NCBI GenBank assembly: GCA_002255935.1
Contig: NKIO01000015.1
Span: 1 to 60,207, forward strand
Length of the DNA stretch: 60,207 nt
Reading direction: 5' to 3'
Source of the DNA: Comamonadaceae bacterium PBBC2
Lineage (GTDB): Bacteria; Pseudomonadota; Gammaproteobacteria; Burkholderiales; Burkholderiaceae_C
The notes below the pieces were generated by a model. It had not been told where the DNA came from, searched no databases, and worked only from the letters and a program-made list of their open reading frames with translations. Within the stretch, counting starts at the first letter, position 1. Each line of letters begins with the position of its first letter. Positions 8,128 through 16,734 of this stretch are shown piece by piece. The position numbers and the translations under genes are program-made.

Positions 8128-9000
8128 TCATCCCAAGCGGCCAGCTTGGAAATCTTCCACCGCTTGCATCAACTCTTCGCGGGTGTTCATGACAAAAGGG
8201 CCGTATTGGGCAATGGGTTCGACAAGGGGTTGGCCCGTGATGAGCAAAGCCTTGGTGCCCGCGTCGCCTTTCAAAACCACACCATCGCCACCGTTGCTCA
8301 AGATGGCCATGCGCTGAAGCGGCACCGTATCATCACCGGCCTGGCTGTGCACAGTCAAAGCGCCGCGGTACACGTACACAAAAGCGTTGTGCCCCTCGGG
8401 GATGGTTTGTGTGAAAGTTTGAGCGTCTGAAAAATGGATGTCCAAGTACAAGGGATCGGTGGGGTAGTCTTGAGCAGCTCGGTGCATGGCGCCTTGCACG
8501 CCATGACTTTGACCGGAAATCACACGCACCCAAACACCGGATTCGGTGCGCACTTCGGGAATGTCTTCGCTTTGGATGTCACGGTACCAAGGGGTGCACA
8601 TTTTTTGGTGTGAGGGCAGGTTCAACCACAGTTGAAAACCCTCCATCAGGCCTTCTTCTTGTTCAGGCATTTCACTGTGTACCAGACCGCGCCCTGCGGT
8701 CATCCATTGCACACCACCGTTTTGCAGCAAGCCCTCATGCCCTGCACTGTCGCGGTGCCGCATGCGACCTGCGATCATGTAGGTCACCGTTTCAAAACCA
8801 CGGTGAGGGTGGTCTGGAAAACCAGCGCCATAGTCCTTGGGGTCGTTGCTGCCGAATTGGTCGAGCATCAAAAAGGGGTCAAGGCGTTGTTGCAATTCGC
8901 CCGTGAGCACACGGGTCAGGCGCACGCCTGCACCGTCGCGCGTGGCGCGACCGGCCACCAGGGCCTCAACAGAGCGGGGAAGGAGTGGCATGGAAGTCAT
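8128..9000 (-). CDS. Pirin-family protein
   Basis: A 290-residue bicupin of the pirin family. The N-terminal cupin carries the signature DHPHRGFETVTYMIAGRMRHRDSAG split over about residues 62-86, giving the metal ligands His, His and Glu, and SEMPEQEEG follows near 114. A C-terminal pirin domain occupies about 180-285. Some pirins are quercetin dioxygenases and others act as redox-sensing cofactors, so the substrate cannot be told. The start is ATG 9000; a second in-frame ATG three codons later is possible. A terminator upstream (9017-9046) separates it from the DUF2892/copZ transcript. Confidence 0.9.
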   Translation of the reverse strand: MTSMPLLPRSVEALVAGRATRDGAGVRLTRVLTGELQQRLDPFLMLDQFGSNDPKDYGAGFPDHPHRGFETVTYMIAGRMRHRDSAGHEGLLQNGGVQWMTAGRGLVHSEMPEQEEGLMEGFQLWLNLPSHQKMCTPWYRDIQSEDIPEVRTESGVWVRVISGQSHGVQGAMHRAAQDYPTDPLYLDIHFSDAQTFTQTIPEGHNAFVYVYRGALTVHSQAGDDTVPLQRMAILSNGGDGVVLKGDAGTKALLITGQPLVEPIAQYGPFVMNTREELMQAVEDFQAGRLG

Positions 9001-9016
9001 GCCGCCAATGATGCCC

Positions 9017-9046
9017 CAAAAAACGAAGCCCGCATGCAGCGGGCTT
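9017..9046 (-). terminator. Rho-independent terminator after the DUF2892 gene
   Basis: On the minus strand an 8-bp stem (AAGCCCGC/GCGGGCTT at 9026-9033 and 9039-9046) with a five-base loop is followed by CG and a run of six T. It lies between the DUF2892 stop and the pirin start. Confidence 0.85.
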
Positions 9047-9051
9047 GTCAC

Positions 9052-9246
9052 TCAAACCTTGCGGTTCTTGCAGGTGTTGATGCCCAGCAAGCTGTACGGC
9101 GGGCACCAGCCGCTCAGGCCTGTGGCGATCGGCACCAGGCCCACCCAGCCCCACACTCCCACCTGACCCGTGGCCGCCAATGCCACCAAAACCAGGCCAC
9201 CCACCACGCGCAAGATGCGCTCAACACCACCGATGTTGGTTGTCAT
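9052..9246 (-). CDS. DUF2892-family (YgaP transmembrane-like) small protein
   Basis: A 64-residue membrane protein with the usual DUF2892 layout: an N-terminal NIGGVERILRVVGG motif, two short hydrophobic segments (about residues 14-28 and 30-46) and a C-terminal cysteine pair (GWCPPYSLLGINTC). Related domains are found at the end of rhodanese YgaP. Function is unknown. It follows the copper chaperone gene by 24 bases and is probably cotranscribed with it. Confidence 0.85.
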   Translation of the reverse strand: MTTNIGGVERILRVVGGLVLVALAATGQVGVWGWVGLVPIATGLSGWCPPYSLLGINTCKNRKV

Positions 9247-9270
9247 GGAAAACTCCTTGAGGTTAAAAAA

Positions 9271-9468
9271 TCAAGCGGCGACGCGGTAGCCTTCGTCGGC
9301 GATGGCCTGGGCCAAGGCTTCACGTGTTTTGTCAGACTCTACTTGCACTTTGTTTTGCGCGCGATCGATCACCACGTTGGCTTGCGCGTCGAGCGCCAAC
9401 AAAGCTTTGGTCACGGCTTTTTCGCAGTGGCCGCAAGTCATGCCTTCGACCGTGAAAATTTGGTTCAT
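9271..9468 (-). CDS. copZ: CopZ-like heavy-metal-associated (HMA) chaperone
   Basis: A 65-residue single-domain HMA protein that in its family carries Cu(I) in the cytoplasm to a CopA-type ATPase. The metal-binding loop is GMTCGHC at about residues 9-15, and the rest shows the ferredoxin-like beta-alpha-beta pattern (VVIDRAQNKVQVES, LAQAIADEGY). It is divergent from copA at 9534 with a 65-base gap. That pairing, more than the small sequence itself, supports copper as the cargo. Confidence 0.9.
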   Translation of the reverse strand: MNQIFTVEGMTCGHCEKAVTKALLALDAQANVVIDRAQNKVQVESDKTREALAQAIADEGYRVAA

Positions 9469-9547
9469 GATGTCACTTTCAGGTAAACCCTCATGGGTAT
9501 GCTCAAAGCATAGTCCATAACAGACTGCAAGACATGACTTATATCAA
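9469..9547. promoter_or_regulatory. copZ/copA divergent promoter with paired -10 elements and an FNR-like box
   Basis: The gap contains the inverted repeat TATGCT-CAA-AGCATA (9498-9512), which gives a -10-like TATGCT on each strand, and next to it the palindrome ACCCTCATGGGT (9487-9498). An FNR-like site, ATGACTTATATCAA, occupies 9534-9547 and overlaps the copA start codon. Its centre is 31 bases from the centre of the minus-strand -10, the spacing of a class II FNR promoter reading toward copZ. A CueR-like metal operator could also be present. Assignments are inference. Confidence 0.4.
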
Positions 9548-11747
9548 GCCCGAGGCACCCACGATCGACATCGGCATTGGCGGCATGACCTGCGCCTCGT
9601 GTGTGGCGCGGGTTGAAAAAGCCTTGAACAAAGTACCCGGAGTTGCATCGGCCACCGTCAATCTGGCCACCGAATCGGCCCGCATCACGGTGCAATCGGC
9701 CGACGTGACCGATACCCATTTGCGCCGCGCGATCCGGGATGCAGGGTATGAGCCTTTGACCGCTGAAGCGGCTGAAACCGCATCGCCCACATCAGCTTCG
9801 GCAGGCTTTGCCCCGGTGGCCTGGGGCTTGGTGTTGTCAGCGCCCTTGGTGCTGCCCATGGTGGGGGATGCATTCGGCCAACATTGGATGCTGCCGGCAT
9901 GGCTGCAATTTGCATTGGCCACGCCGGTGCAGTTCATCTTGGGGGCGCGTTTTTACAAAGCCGGTTGGCATGCACTCAAAGCCATGACGGGCAATATGGA
10001 CCTGTTGGTGTCGCTGGGCACCAGCGCAGGCTGGTTGCTCTCGGTTTGGTTGTGGCTCAACGCCCATGAGGGCCATGCACCGCACCTGTACTTCGAAGGC
10101 TCGGCCGTGGTCATCACCTTGGTCTTGTTGGGCAAATGGCTGGAGGCCCGAGCCAAACGGCAAACCACCGAGGCCATCCGGGCCTTGCATGCTTTGCGCC
10201 CCGACAAGGCCCACTGGATGAGTGACGAAGGCGAAGTCGATGTGCCCGTGGCAGAAATTCTGGTGGGGGACTTGTTGGCCGTCCGTCCAGGCGAACGCTT
10301 CCCATTGGACGGCGAACTCATCGAGGGCCAGACCCAAGTCGACGAATCCATGCTGACGGGCGAGCCCCTGCCGGTCGTGAAAAGCATGGGTGCGGCATTG
10401 ACGGGGGGCTCGATCAATGGCGATGGCCGCGTCTTGATGCGCGTGACGGCGGTGGGCCATGAAACCGTTTTGTCACGCATCATCCGCTTGGTCGAAGACG
10501 CACAAGCGGCCAAGGCGCCCATTCAGCGCTTGGTGGACAAAGTGGCCGAGGTGTTTGTGCCGGTGGTCTTGGTGGTGGCGATGTTGACCTTGGGCGCATG
10601 GCTGTTCATGGGCGCGAGCTTTGAATCCGCCCTCATCCATGCGGTGGCGGTCTTGGTCATCGCTTGCCCCTGTGCTTTGGGCTTGGCCACACCCGTGGCC
10701 ATCATGGCGGGCACGGGTGTGGCGGCCAAGCACGGCATCTTGATCAAGGACGCCCAGGCTCTGGAAATGGCCCACCGCGTGCAGACCGTGGCCTTTGACA
10801 AGACCGGCACACTCACCGTGGGCCAGCCTCGCTTGATTGCGCAAGTGCCCGCACCGGGCCATGAGCCGGCCACCGCCTTGGCTTGGGCGGCCAGTGTGCA
10901 AAGCGGCAGCGAACATCCTCTGGCCCGCGCCGTGTTGCAGTCTGCCAAAGCGCAAGGCCTGAACCTGCAAGCCCCCGAAGACTTGGCGGCTGTGCCCGGG
11001 CGCGGCGTGCAAGCGCGGGTCGAAGGCCGCCAGCTGCTGCTGGGCAGTTTGCGCTGGCTGGCGCAAGAAGGCATGGACAGCGCCATGTGGGCCGAAGACA
11101 TCCAACGGCTCCATGCGCAGGGCGCCACCTTGTCGGCGCTGGCCGAGCGCGGCCCCCATGGGGTGCAGGGCGTCTTGCTCATGGCCTTTGGCGACGAGCC
11201 CAAGGCGGGCGCCCAGGAAGCCTTGGCCGCATTGCGCGAGCGAGGCTTGAAACTGGTGATGATCTCCGGCGACAACCAAGCCGCAGCCGAGGCCATGGCC
11301 CGCAGGCTGGGCTTGCGCCCCGAAGACGGTGAAGTGCTGGCAGATGTGTTGCCGGGTGACAAGGCGGCGCAGGTGCAAAAACTGCGCGAAGGTGGCCGCA
11401 TCGTGGCCATGGTGGGCGATGGCGTCAACGATGCACCGGCCTTAGCGGCAGCCGATGTGGGCTTGGCCATGGGCAATGGCACCGATGTGGCCATGCACGC
11501 CGCAGGCATCACCCTCATGCGGGGCGATGTGGCCTTGGTGGGCGATGCCCTCGACATCTCGGCGCGCACCGTGGCCAAGATCCGGCAAAACTTGTTTTGG
11601 GCTTTCGCCTACAACGTGGCGGGCATTCCGCTGGCGGCCATGGGCTACCTCAACCCGGTGATCGCCGGTGGCGCCATGGCGCTCAGCTCGGTCAGTGTCA
11701 TGAGCAATGCCCTGCTGCTCAAGCGCTGGAAACCCCGCCAGCACTGA
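9534..11747 (+). CDS. copA: Copper-translocating P1B-type ATPase CopA
   Basis: A 737-residue inner-membrane P1B-type ATPase exporting Cu(I) (or Ag) at the cost of ATP. It has one N-terminal HMA domain with GMTCASC (Cys20, Cys23), membrane helices from about residue 85, the actuator TGEP motif (near 280), the intramembrane metal site CPC near 377-379 ([11 protein letters not shown]), the phosphorylation site DKTGT at about 422, and the hinge GDGVNDAP near 628. The CPC motif points to monovalent copper or silver. The start is ATG 9534; no good ribosome binding site precedes it. It is divergent from copZ. Confidence 0.95.
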   Translation: MTYIKPEAPTIDIGIGGMTCASCVARVEKALNKVPGVASATVNLATESARITVQSADVTDTHLRRAIRDAGYEPLTAEAAETASPTSASAGFAPVAWGLVLSAPLVLPMVGDAFGQHWMLPAWLQFALATPVQFILGARFYKAGWHALKAMTGNMDLLVSLGTSAGWLLSVWLWLNAHEGHAPHLYFEGSAVVITLVLLGKWLEARAKRQTTEAIRALHALRPDKAHWMSDEGEVDVPVAEILVGDLLAVRPGERFPLDGELIEGQTQVDESMLTGEPLPVVKSMGAALTGGSINGDGRVLMRVTAVGHETVLSRIIRLVEDAQAAKAPIQRLVDKVAEVFVPVVLVVAMLTLGAWLFMGASFESALIHAVAVLVIACPCALGLATPVAIMAGTGVAAKHGILIKDAQALEMAHRVQTVAFDKTGTLTVGQPRLIAQVPAPGHEPATALAWAASVQSGSEHPLARAVLQSAKAQGLNLQAPEDLAAVPGRGVQARVEGRQLLLGSLRWLAQEGMDSAMWAEDIQRLHAQGATLSALAERGPHGVQGVLLMAFGDEPKAGAQEALAALRERGLKLVMISGDNQAAAEAMARRLGLRPEDGEVLADVLPGDKAAQVQKLREGGRIVAMVGDGVNDAPALAAADVGLAMGNGTDVAMHAAGITLMRGDVALVGDALDISARTVAKIRQNLFWAFAYNVAGIPLAAMGYLNPVIAGGAMALSSVSVMSNALLLKRWKPRQH

Positions 11748-11768
11748 GCCCAAGCCATTGACGATGTC

Positions 11769-11782
11769 TTGACGCAAGTCAG
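11769..11782 (+). promoter_or_regulatory. Weak FNR/ANR-like box upstream of the hemerythrin-like gene
   Basis: TTGACGCAAGTCAG matches TTGAT-N4-ATCAA at 7 of 10 positions and is centred 63 bases before the start codon at 11839. A class II promoter would put transcription start near 11817, leaving a short leader with the GGAGA ribosome binding site. The -10 (CAAACT) is poor, so this is tentative. Confidence 0.25.
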
Positions 11783-11838
11783 GGCATCCAAGCCCGCTTG
11801 TCGGCAAACTGGTCTTCGTTGAATTGGAGATCAGAACC

Positions 11839-12420
11839 ATGCACAAGCACAGCAGCTTGACCACCGTCCGCGATGAACACGCCAGCCTGGCCGCCATGTT
11901 GCAGTCCATGCGCATGATGATCGAACGCGGCCCCGGCGACGACCGGCGCAACTTCTTCGACGTTGTGCGGGCCATGCTTTTTTACATCGACGAATTTCCC
12001 GAGCGCCTGCACCACCCCAAGGAATCGAACCTGCTGTTTCCCAAGGTTGTCAAGGCCTCACCCAAGGTGATGGGCGCGGTGGACAAGCTCGAGCGCGATC
12101 ACCTGTACAGCGAGAAAGCGGCACGCGACTTGCAGCACCTGTTGTTGTCTTGGGAGCTTTTGGGCGCCAGCCGACGCCAGGCATTTGAAGAAGCCTTTCA
12201 CAAGTATGTGGACTTCTATTTGGACCACATGCGACTGGAAGAAACCGTCATCTTGCCCGAGGCCGAGCGCTGCCTGAGCGAAGAAGATTGGCGCGTGTTG
12301 GACGCCGCGTTTGCAGAAAACGCCGACCCGCTCACGGGTCACCACGCCCCTACGCAAGCGTATGAAAAACTGTTCAGCCTGATCGTGATGCGGGCGCCTG
12401 CGCCGATTGGTTTGGGCTGA
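11839..12420 (+). CDS. Hemerythrin (HHE)-domain protein
   Basis: A 193-residue soluble protein with a hemerythrin-like four-helix bundle that would hold a di-iron site. The candidate ligands are His in RDEHASL (near 14), the HHPKES segment (near 61), RDHLYSE (near 86), and HMRLEE of the last helix (near 130). Such proteins bind oxygen or nitric oxide, or repair iron-sulfur clusters. The start is ATG 11839 with GGAGA eight bases upstream. It lies in a block with copper genes and FNR-like boxes, which fits an oxygen- or NO-linked role, but this is inference. Confidence 0.85.
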   Translation: MHKHSSLTTVRDEHASLAAMLQSMRMMIERGPGDDRRNFFDVVRAMLFYIDEFPERLHHPKESNLLFPKVVKASPKVMGAVDKLERDHLYSEKAARDLQHLLLSWELLGASRRQAFEEAFHKYVDFYLDHMRLEETVILPEAERCLSEEDWRVLDAAFAENADPLTGHHAPTQAYEKLFSLIVMRAPAPIGLG

Positions 12421-12451
12421 AAAAAAGCCCCCATGACCACATGGGGGCTTT
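12421..12451. terminator. Bidirectional terminator between hemerythrin-like gene and czcA
   Basis: A perfect 12-bp stem (AAAGCCCCCATG at 12424-12435 with CATGGGGGCTTT at 12440-12451, loop ACCA). On the minus strand it is followed by a long T-run and would end the efflux operon. On the plus strand it can end the hemerythrin-like transcript. Confidence 0.9.
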
Positions 12452-12473
12452 GACACGCATGGATCTTGGCAGA

Positions 12474-15400
12474 TCAATCGGCCGGTTGGGGGTTTTCTTT
12501 GGAGAACCAAGCCACGTACAAGACCGGCAGCACCACCAGGGTCAGCAGTGTCGCCGTGATCAAGCCGCCGATCACCACAATCGCCAAGGGGCGTTGGGTT
12601 TCTGAGCCGATGTCGTGGCTCAAGGCCATGGGCAGCAAGCCCAATGCCGCCAGCATGGCGGTCATCAACACCGTGCGCAGGCGCTGCATGGCCCCTTCCT
12701 TGACGGCATCGACTACTTTCAGGCCCGCATTGCGCAGTTGCTGGAACACCGACAACATCACCACCCCGTTGAGCACGGCTTGACCTGACAGGGCGATGAA
12801 GCCAATGGCCGCAGACACGGAAAGAGGAATGCTGAAAATCCACAATGCCACAAAACCGCCGATCAAGGCCAGGGGCACGTTGATCAGGATCAGCGCGGCC
12901 GTTTTGAATGAGCCAAAGGCGTCGAACAGCAAGACAAAAATCAAGAGCAAAGAAATCGGCACCACGACGCTCAGGCGTTGCATGGCGCGTTCTTGGTTCT
13001 CAAACTCACCCGACCAGTTGACGGCGTAGTTCTCCGGAATCTTCACGTTTTTGGCCACACGGTCTTTCATGTCAGCCACCACCGAGCCCATGTCACGGCC
13101 CTTGATGAAGATGCCAATCGCCATGGTCCGTCGACCCGCTTCGCGGGCGATGTTCATGGCGCCACTGGCTTGTCGGATGTCGCTGACAGCACCCAGTGTG
13201 GTGTAGCCCCCGTTGGGAATGGCAATGGGCGTGCTCGATAACTGAGCGATCGATCGACGGTCTTCGGGCAGGCGCACCGCCACGGCAAACTTGCGTTCAC
13301 CTTCCCAGATTTGGGTGGACGTTTTTCCAGCCAAGGCGGCCTCGATGACGTCCTGGATATCGCTCACGTTCAAACCATAGCGCGCCGCACGTTCACGGTC
13401 GATGTCGATCACCAACTGCGGCAACTCGCCCAAGCGGTCCACTTCGGCACGCTGAATGCCTTTGACTTGCTTGAACTCGCGCTGCATGGCCTCCACCAGG
13501 TGGCGCAGTTCGGTCAGGTCGTCGCCAGCGACTTTGACCACGATTTGCCCCTTGATCTGTGAAATCGATTCGAGCACGTTGTCGCGGATGGGTTGAGAGA
13601 AGGCCGGATCTACCCCCGGAATGACCGAGAGACTGCGGTCCATCTCTTCAATCAATTGGTCATGTGTCAGGCCTTTGCGCCATTCTTCGGCAGGTTTCAC
13701 GTCCACAAACACTTCGGCCATGCTCAGTGTTTTGGGGTCTGTGCCGTCTTCAGGTTGTCCGGATTTGGACACCACGGTGCGCACTTCTGGAATCGTCAGC
13801 AAAGCTTTGCGGGCCAGTTTCAAAACATTCTTGGCCTCGTCCTGCGAGACGCTGGCCGGCAAGTCCCAGTTGACCCAGAACGTGCCTTCGTTGAGTTCGG
13901 GCAGGAATTCAGAGCCCAGGCGTGATGCTGCGCCAATGGACAGCGCAAAAGCCGACAAGGCAATCACCACCACCTTGCGGCGGTTGAGCAAGGCCCAATC
14001 CAGTGTGGGCGCATAAAAGCCTTTGAGCGATGACACCAGGCGGTTGTCGCCGTGAGGCAAACCTTTTCGCAGCATCCAGTAAGCCAACAGGGGCACCAGC
14101 GTCAACGAGAAAATCAGAGCCCCGATCAAGGCGGCCGTGACCGATAAAGCCATGGGCTGGAAGATGCGGCCTTCATGGCGTTGCAGTGCAAAGATAGGGA
14201 TGTGCGCCGCAATGATGATCAGCATGGAGAACAGCGTGGGGCGCCCCACTTCGTTGGCCGCTTCGGTGATGAGGGTTTTGCGCTCTTTCTCGTTCATGCC
14301 CTCGCCACGCTCGGCCAAGCGGTGCATGATGTTTTCGATCACGATCACCGCGCCGTCCACGATGATGCCGAAGTCCATCGCACCCAAGCTGAGCAAGTTG
14401 GCCGGCACGCCCATGATCTTTAAACCCATGAAGGTCGACAGCAAGGCCAGCGGAATGATCAGCACCACGGCCAAGGTGCCGCGCATGTTGGACAGGAAGA
14501 TGTACAGGACCAGCGCGACCAAGACGGCGCCTTCCACCATGTTCTTGAAGACGGTGGACAGGGTTTTGTTCATCAACCAAGTGCGGTCGTAAAACGGCAC
14601 AATTTGCACGCCAGGTGGCAGGCCGCGCTCGTTCAACTGTGCCAGCTTTTCCTTGACGGCTTTGAGCACCACGCTGGGGTTTTCGCCTTTGCGCATGATC
14701 ACGATGCCAATGACAGCATCGTCATCTTCGTCTTGACCGGTGGTGCCCAGGCGAGGGACGGCGCCAATCTTGATTTGCGCCACATCGCGGATCAGGATAG
14801 GTGTCCCGTTGCGTGAGCCCAGCACGATCTGGCCGATTTCTTCGGGCGAACGCAAAAGACCAATGCCACGGATTGCGAACTGTTGCGCCCCTTGCGCCAC
14901 ATAGCTGCCACCGGCGTTGGAGTTGCCACGGCCCAGGGCATCGAGCAGGTTTTGGAAGGTCAGCTTGTAGGCGCGCAGCTTGTCGAGGTCCGGCTGCACC
15001 TCATATTGCTTGATGAAGCCGCCCATGGCGACCACATCGGCGATGCCAGGCACTTGGCGCAAAGCCCGCTCGATGGTCCAGTCTTCGATGGTGCGCAAGT
15101 CGGTGGTGGTCAGGCCATCACCGCGAACGCGGTAGCGCATGATCTCGCCCACAGGCGTGGCATTGGGGGCGATGTTCACCTGGGCACCATCGGGCAAGTC
15201 CACCGCGCCTAGGCGTTCATTGACCTGTTGGCGGGCCAAGTTCACATCGGCCTTTTCGTCAAAGGTGATGACTGTGAAAGACAGACCGAACTGGGTGTGC
15301 GAGAAAACGCGGATCGAGTTGGGCAGGCCCGACAAGCCAGACTCCAAAGGCAAGGTGACTTGTTTTTCGACTTCTTCGGCCGCGCGGCCTGGGTACAAGG

Positions 15401-15548
15401 CAATCACCGTGACTTGGGTATCGGTCACGTCGGGAAAGGCTTCCACCGACAGGTTTTTGAAGGCGATCACGCCCGCCATCACAAACAGCAGCGTGCCCAG
15501 CACAATGAACAGCGGCTGGTTCAGGGCATAGTGGATGAGCTTTTTCAT
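12474..15548 (-). CDS. czcA: Heavy-metal RND efflux permease (CzcA/CusA family)
   Basis: A 1024-residue inner-membrane proton/metal antiporter of the HME-RND family, which with its adaptor and TolC-like channel exports metal ions across both membranes. The N-terminal pattern is typical (VEAFPDVTDTQV, then LPLESGLSGLPN). The fourth membrane helix carries DFGIIVDGAVIVIEN with Asp392, Asp398 and Glu405, the signature of pumps for divalent ions (Zn, Co, Cd) rather than of CusA copper/silver pumps. The start overlaps the adaptor stop by four bases (ATGA). It is last in an operon channel-adaptor-permease. Ion choice is inference; the copper genes close by keep Cu/Ag possible. Confidence 0.93.
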   Translation of the reverse strand: MKKLIHYALNQPLFIVLGTLLFVMAGVIAFKNLSVEAFPDVTDTQVTVIALYPGRAAEEVEKQVTLPLESGLSGLPNSIRVFSHTQFGLSFTVITFDEKADVNLARQQVNERLGAVDLPDGAQVNIAPNATPVGEIMRYRVRGDGLTTTDLRTIEDWTIERALRQVPGIADVVAMGGFIKQYEVQPDLDKLRAYKLTFQNLLDALGRGNSNAGGSYVAQGAQQFAIRGIGLLRSPEEIGQIVLGSRNGTPILIRDVAQIKIGAVPRLGTTGQDEDDDAVIGIVIMRKGENPSVVLKAVKEKLAQLNERGLPPGVQIVPFYDRTWLMNKTLSTVFKNMVEGAVLVALVLYIFLSNMRGTLAVVLIIPLALLSTFMGLKIMGVPANLLSLGAMDFGIIVDGAVIVIENIMHRLAERGEGMNEKERKTLITEAANEVGRPTLFSMLIIIAAHIPIFALQRHEGRIFQPMALSVTAALIGALIFSLTLVPLLAYWMLRKGLPHGDNRLVSSLKGFYAPTLDWALLNRRKVVVIALSAFALSIGAASRLGSEFLPELNEGTFWVNWDLPASVSQDEAKNVLKLARKALLTIPEVRTVVSKSGQPEDGTDPKTLSMAEVFVDVKPAEEWRKGLTHDQLIEEMDRSLSVIPGVDPAFSQPIRDNVLESISQIKGQIVVKVAGDDLTELRHLVEAMQREFKQVKGIQRAEVDRLGELPQLVIDIDRERAARYGLNVSDIQDVIEAALAGKTSTQIWEGERKFAVAVRLPEDRRSIAQLSSTPIAIPNGGYTTLGAVSDIRQASGAMNIAREAGRRTMAIGIFIKGRDMGSVVADMKDRVAKNVKIPENYAVNWSGEFENQERAMQRLSVVVPISLLLIFVLLFDAFGSFKTAALILINVPLALIGGFVALWIFSIPLSVSAAIGFIALSGQAVLNGVVMLSVFQQLRNAGLKVVDAVKEGAMQRLRTVLMTAMLAALGLLPMALSHDIGSETQRPLAIVVIGGLITATLLTLVVLPVLYVAWFSKENPQPAD

Positions 15549-16708
15549 GGTTTGCTTGGCTCGTTGGCGTGAGAGGCGTCTTGGGCGATGCGCAGTTCGC
15601 GTGCCAGCAACAAACCGTTTTGTACGACGACTTGCTCATCGGCCTTGAGGCCTTCGTTGAGCAGTACTTTTTTGGCACCTTCGTAGGCCACCTTCACATC
15701 ACGTGGCTCAAAAACACCCGGCTGACTTTGCACAAACACATAGTGCTGGTTGCCCTTGAGGAACACCGCTGTAGCAGGCACTTCTATGCTGTCTCCCACT
15801 TGGCGCTGGTAGCGCACGGAAGCGAGCATTTCGCTTTTGAGCAGGCGTTTGGGGTTGGCCACGATGGCACGGACCTTGATGGTGCGGGTGGTGGGGTCAA
15901 TTTGATCGGTCACGGCCGAGATGGTCGCGTCGAATTTTTGACCTGCCAAAGAGGGCACCTGCAGTGTCACGCGTGCACCGGGACGCAAGTCGACCACATC
16001 GGCTTCGTGCGTATCGATCGACACCCACAAAACGCTCGGATCGGACACCACAAACAGGGGGGCGGCGGCGCCGTCTGGGCGCACTTCTTGCCCCGGGTTG
16101 AGGTTGCGCTCGACCACCACGCCGGCCATGTCGCTGCGCAGGCCCAGTTGCATGTTCACGCCAGCGCCGCTGCCATACAGGCTGGTGCGCGCTTGGGCTC
16201 GGGCCAGTTCGGACTGGCTGCGTGCGGCTTCGGCTTCGGCTTGCTCCAGGTCTTTGCGGGCGACCACACCGGCTTCAAACAATTCACGTTGACGTTGCAA
16301 GGCCTGTTTGGCCAAGGTGGCGTCAGCCTGGGCGCGAGAGGTGTCGGCCTGGGCGGCACCAAACTCGGGTGATGCCAGCTCCGCCAGCACCTGGCCCTTG
16401 CTCACCGCTTGCCCTACATCGGTGGCAATGCGCGTGACACGCCCCGAAAACGCAGGGTAGACGCGTTGGGTCTTTTCTTCGTTCCAGACCAATTTCGCGG
16501 GCAGCTCGATCTCGACGCTTTTGACCTGTGCAGCCGCCGTGCTCACCAGCAGCGCCAACTGGGGGTGACCGGCGGGGTAGCGCAGCTGCTTGTTCTGGAT
16601 GATGGGCAGGGGCGCTGCGGCCACAGGCTCGGGTTTGTCTTGGCAAGCGCCAAGCAAGGTCAGGGCGGCCAAAGCCACAACAGCCAGGGGGGTGTGCAAA
16701 GTTTTCAC
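15545..16708 (-). CDS. RND efflux periplasmic adaptor (CzcB/CusB type), lipoprotein
   Basis: A membrane fusion protein of about 387 residues that links the CzcA-like permease to the outer-membrane channel. I start it at GTG 16708, which gives a clean lipoprotein signal (VKTLHTPLAVVALAALTLLGAC, cleavage before Cys); a TTG at 16738 would add ten residues. Barrel-sandwich halves flank a coiled-coil hairpin rich in Ala, Gln and Glu (about residues 115-185, RAQADATLAKQALQRQRELFEAG). A beta-barrel and a membrane-proximal domain follow. It overlaps the permease start by four bases. Confidence 0.9.
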   Translation of the reverse strand: MKTLHTPLAVVALAALTLLGACQDKPEPVAAAPLPIIQNKQLRYPAGHPQLALLVSTAAAQVKSVEIELPAKLVWNEEKTQRVYPAFSGRVTRIATDVGQAVSKGQVLAELASPEFGAAQADTSRAQADATLAKQALQRQRELFEAGVVARKDLEQAEAEAARSQSELARAQARTSLYGSGAGVNMQLGLRSDMAGVVVERNLNPGQEVRPDGAAAPLFVVSDPSVLWVSIDTHEADVVDLRPGARVTLQVPSLAGQKFDATISAVTDQIDPTTRTIKVRAIVANPKRLLKSEMLASVRYQRQVGDSIEVPATAVFLKGNQHYVFVQSQPGVFEPRDVKVAYEGAKKVLLNEGLKADEQVVVQNGLLLARELRIAQDASHANEPSKP

Positions 16709-16734
16709 GGACAGGTCTCGCTCAGAAAAAGGGT

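Noticed and set aside
12474..15548. CusA (copper/silver) identity for the metal RND permease
   Set aside because: The fourth-helix motif DFGIIVDGAVIVIEN is that of divalent-ion pumps; nearby copA/copZ alone is not enough to call it CusA.
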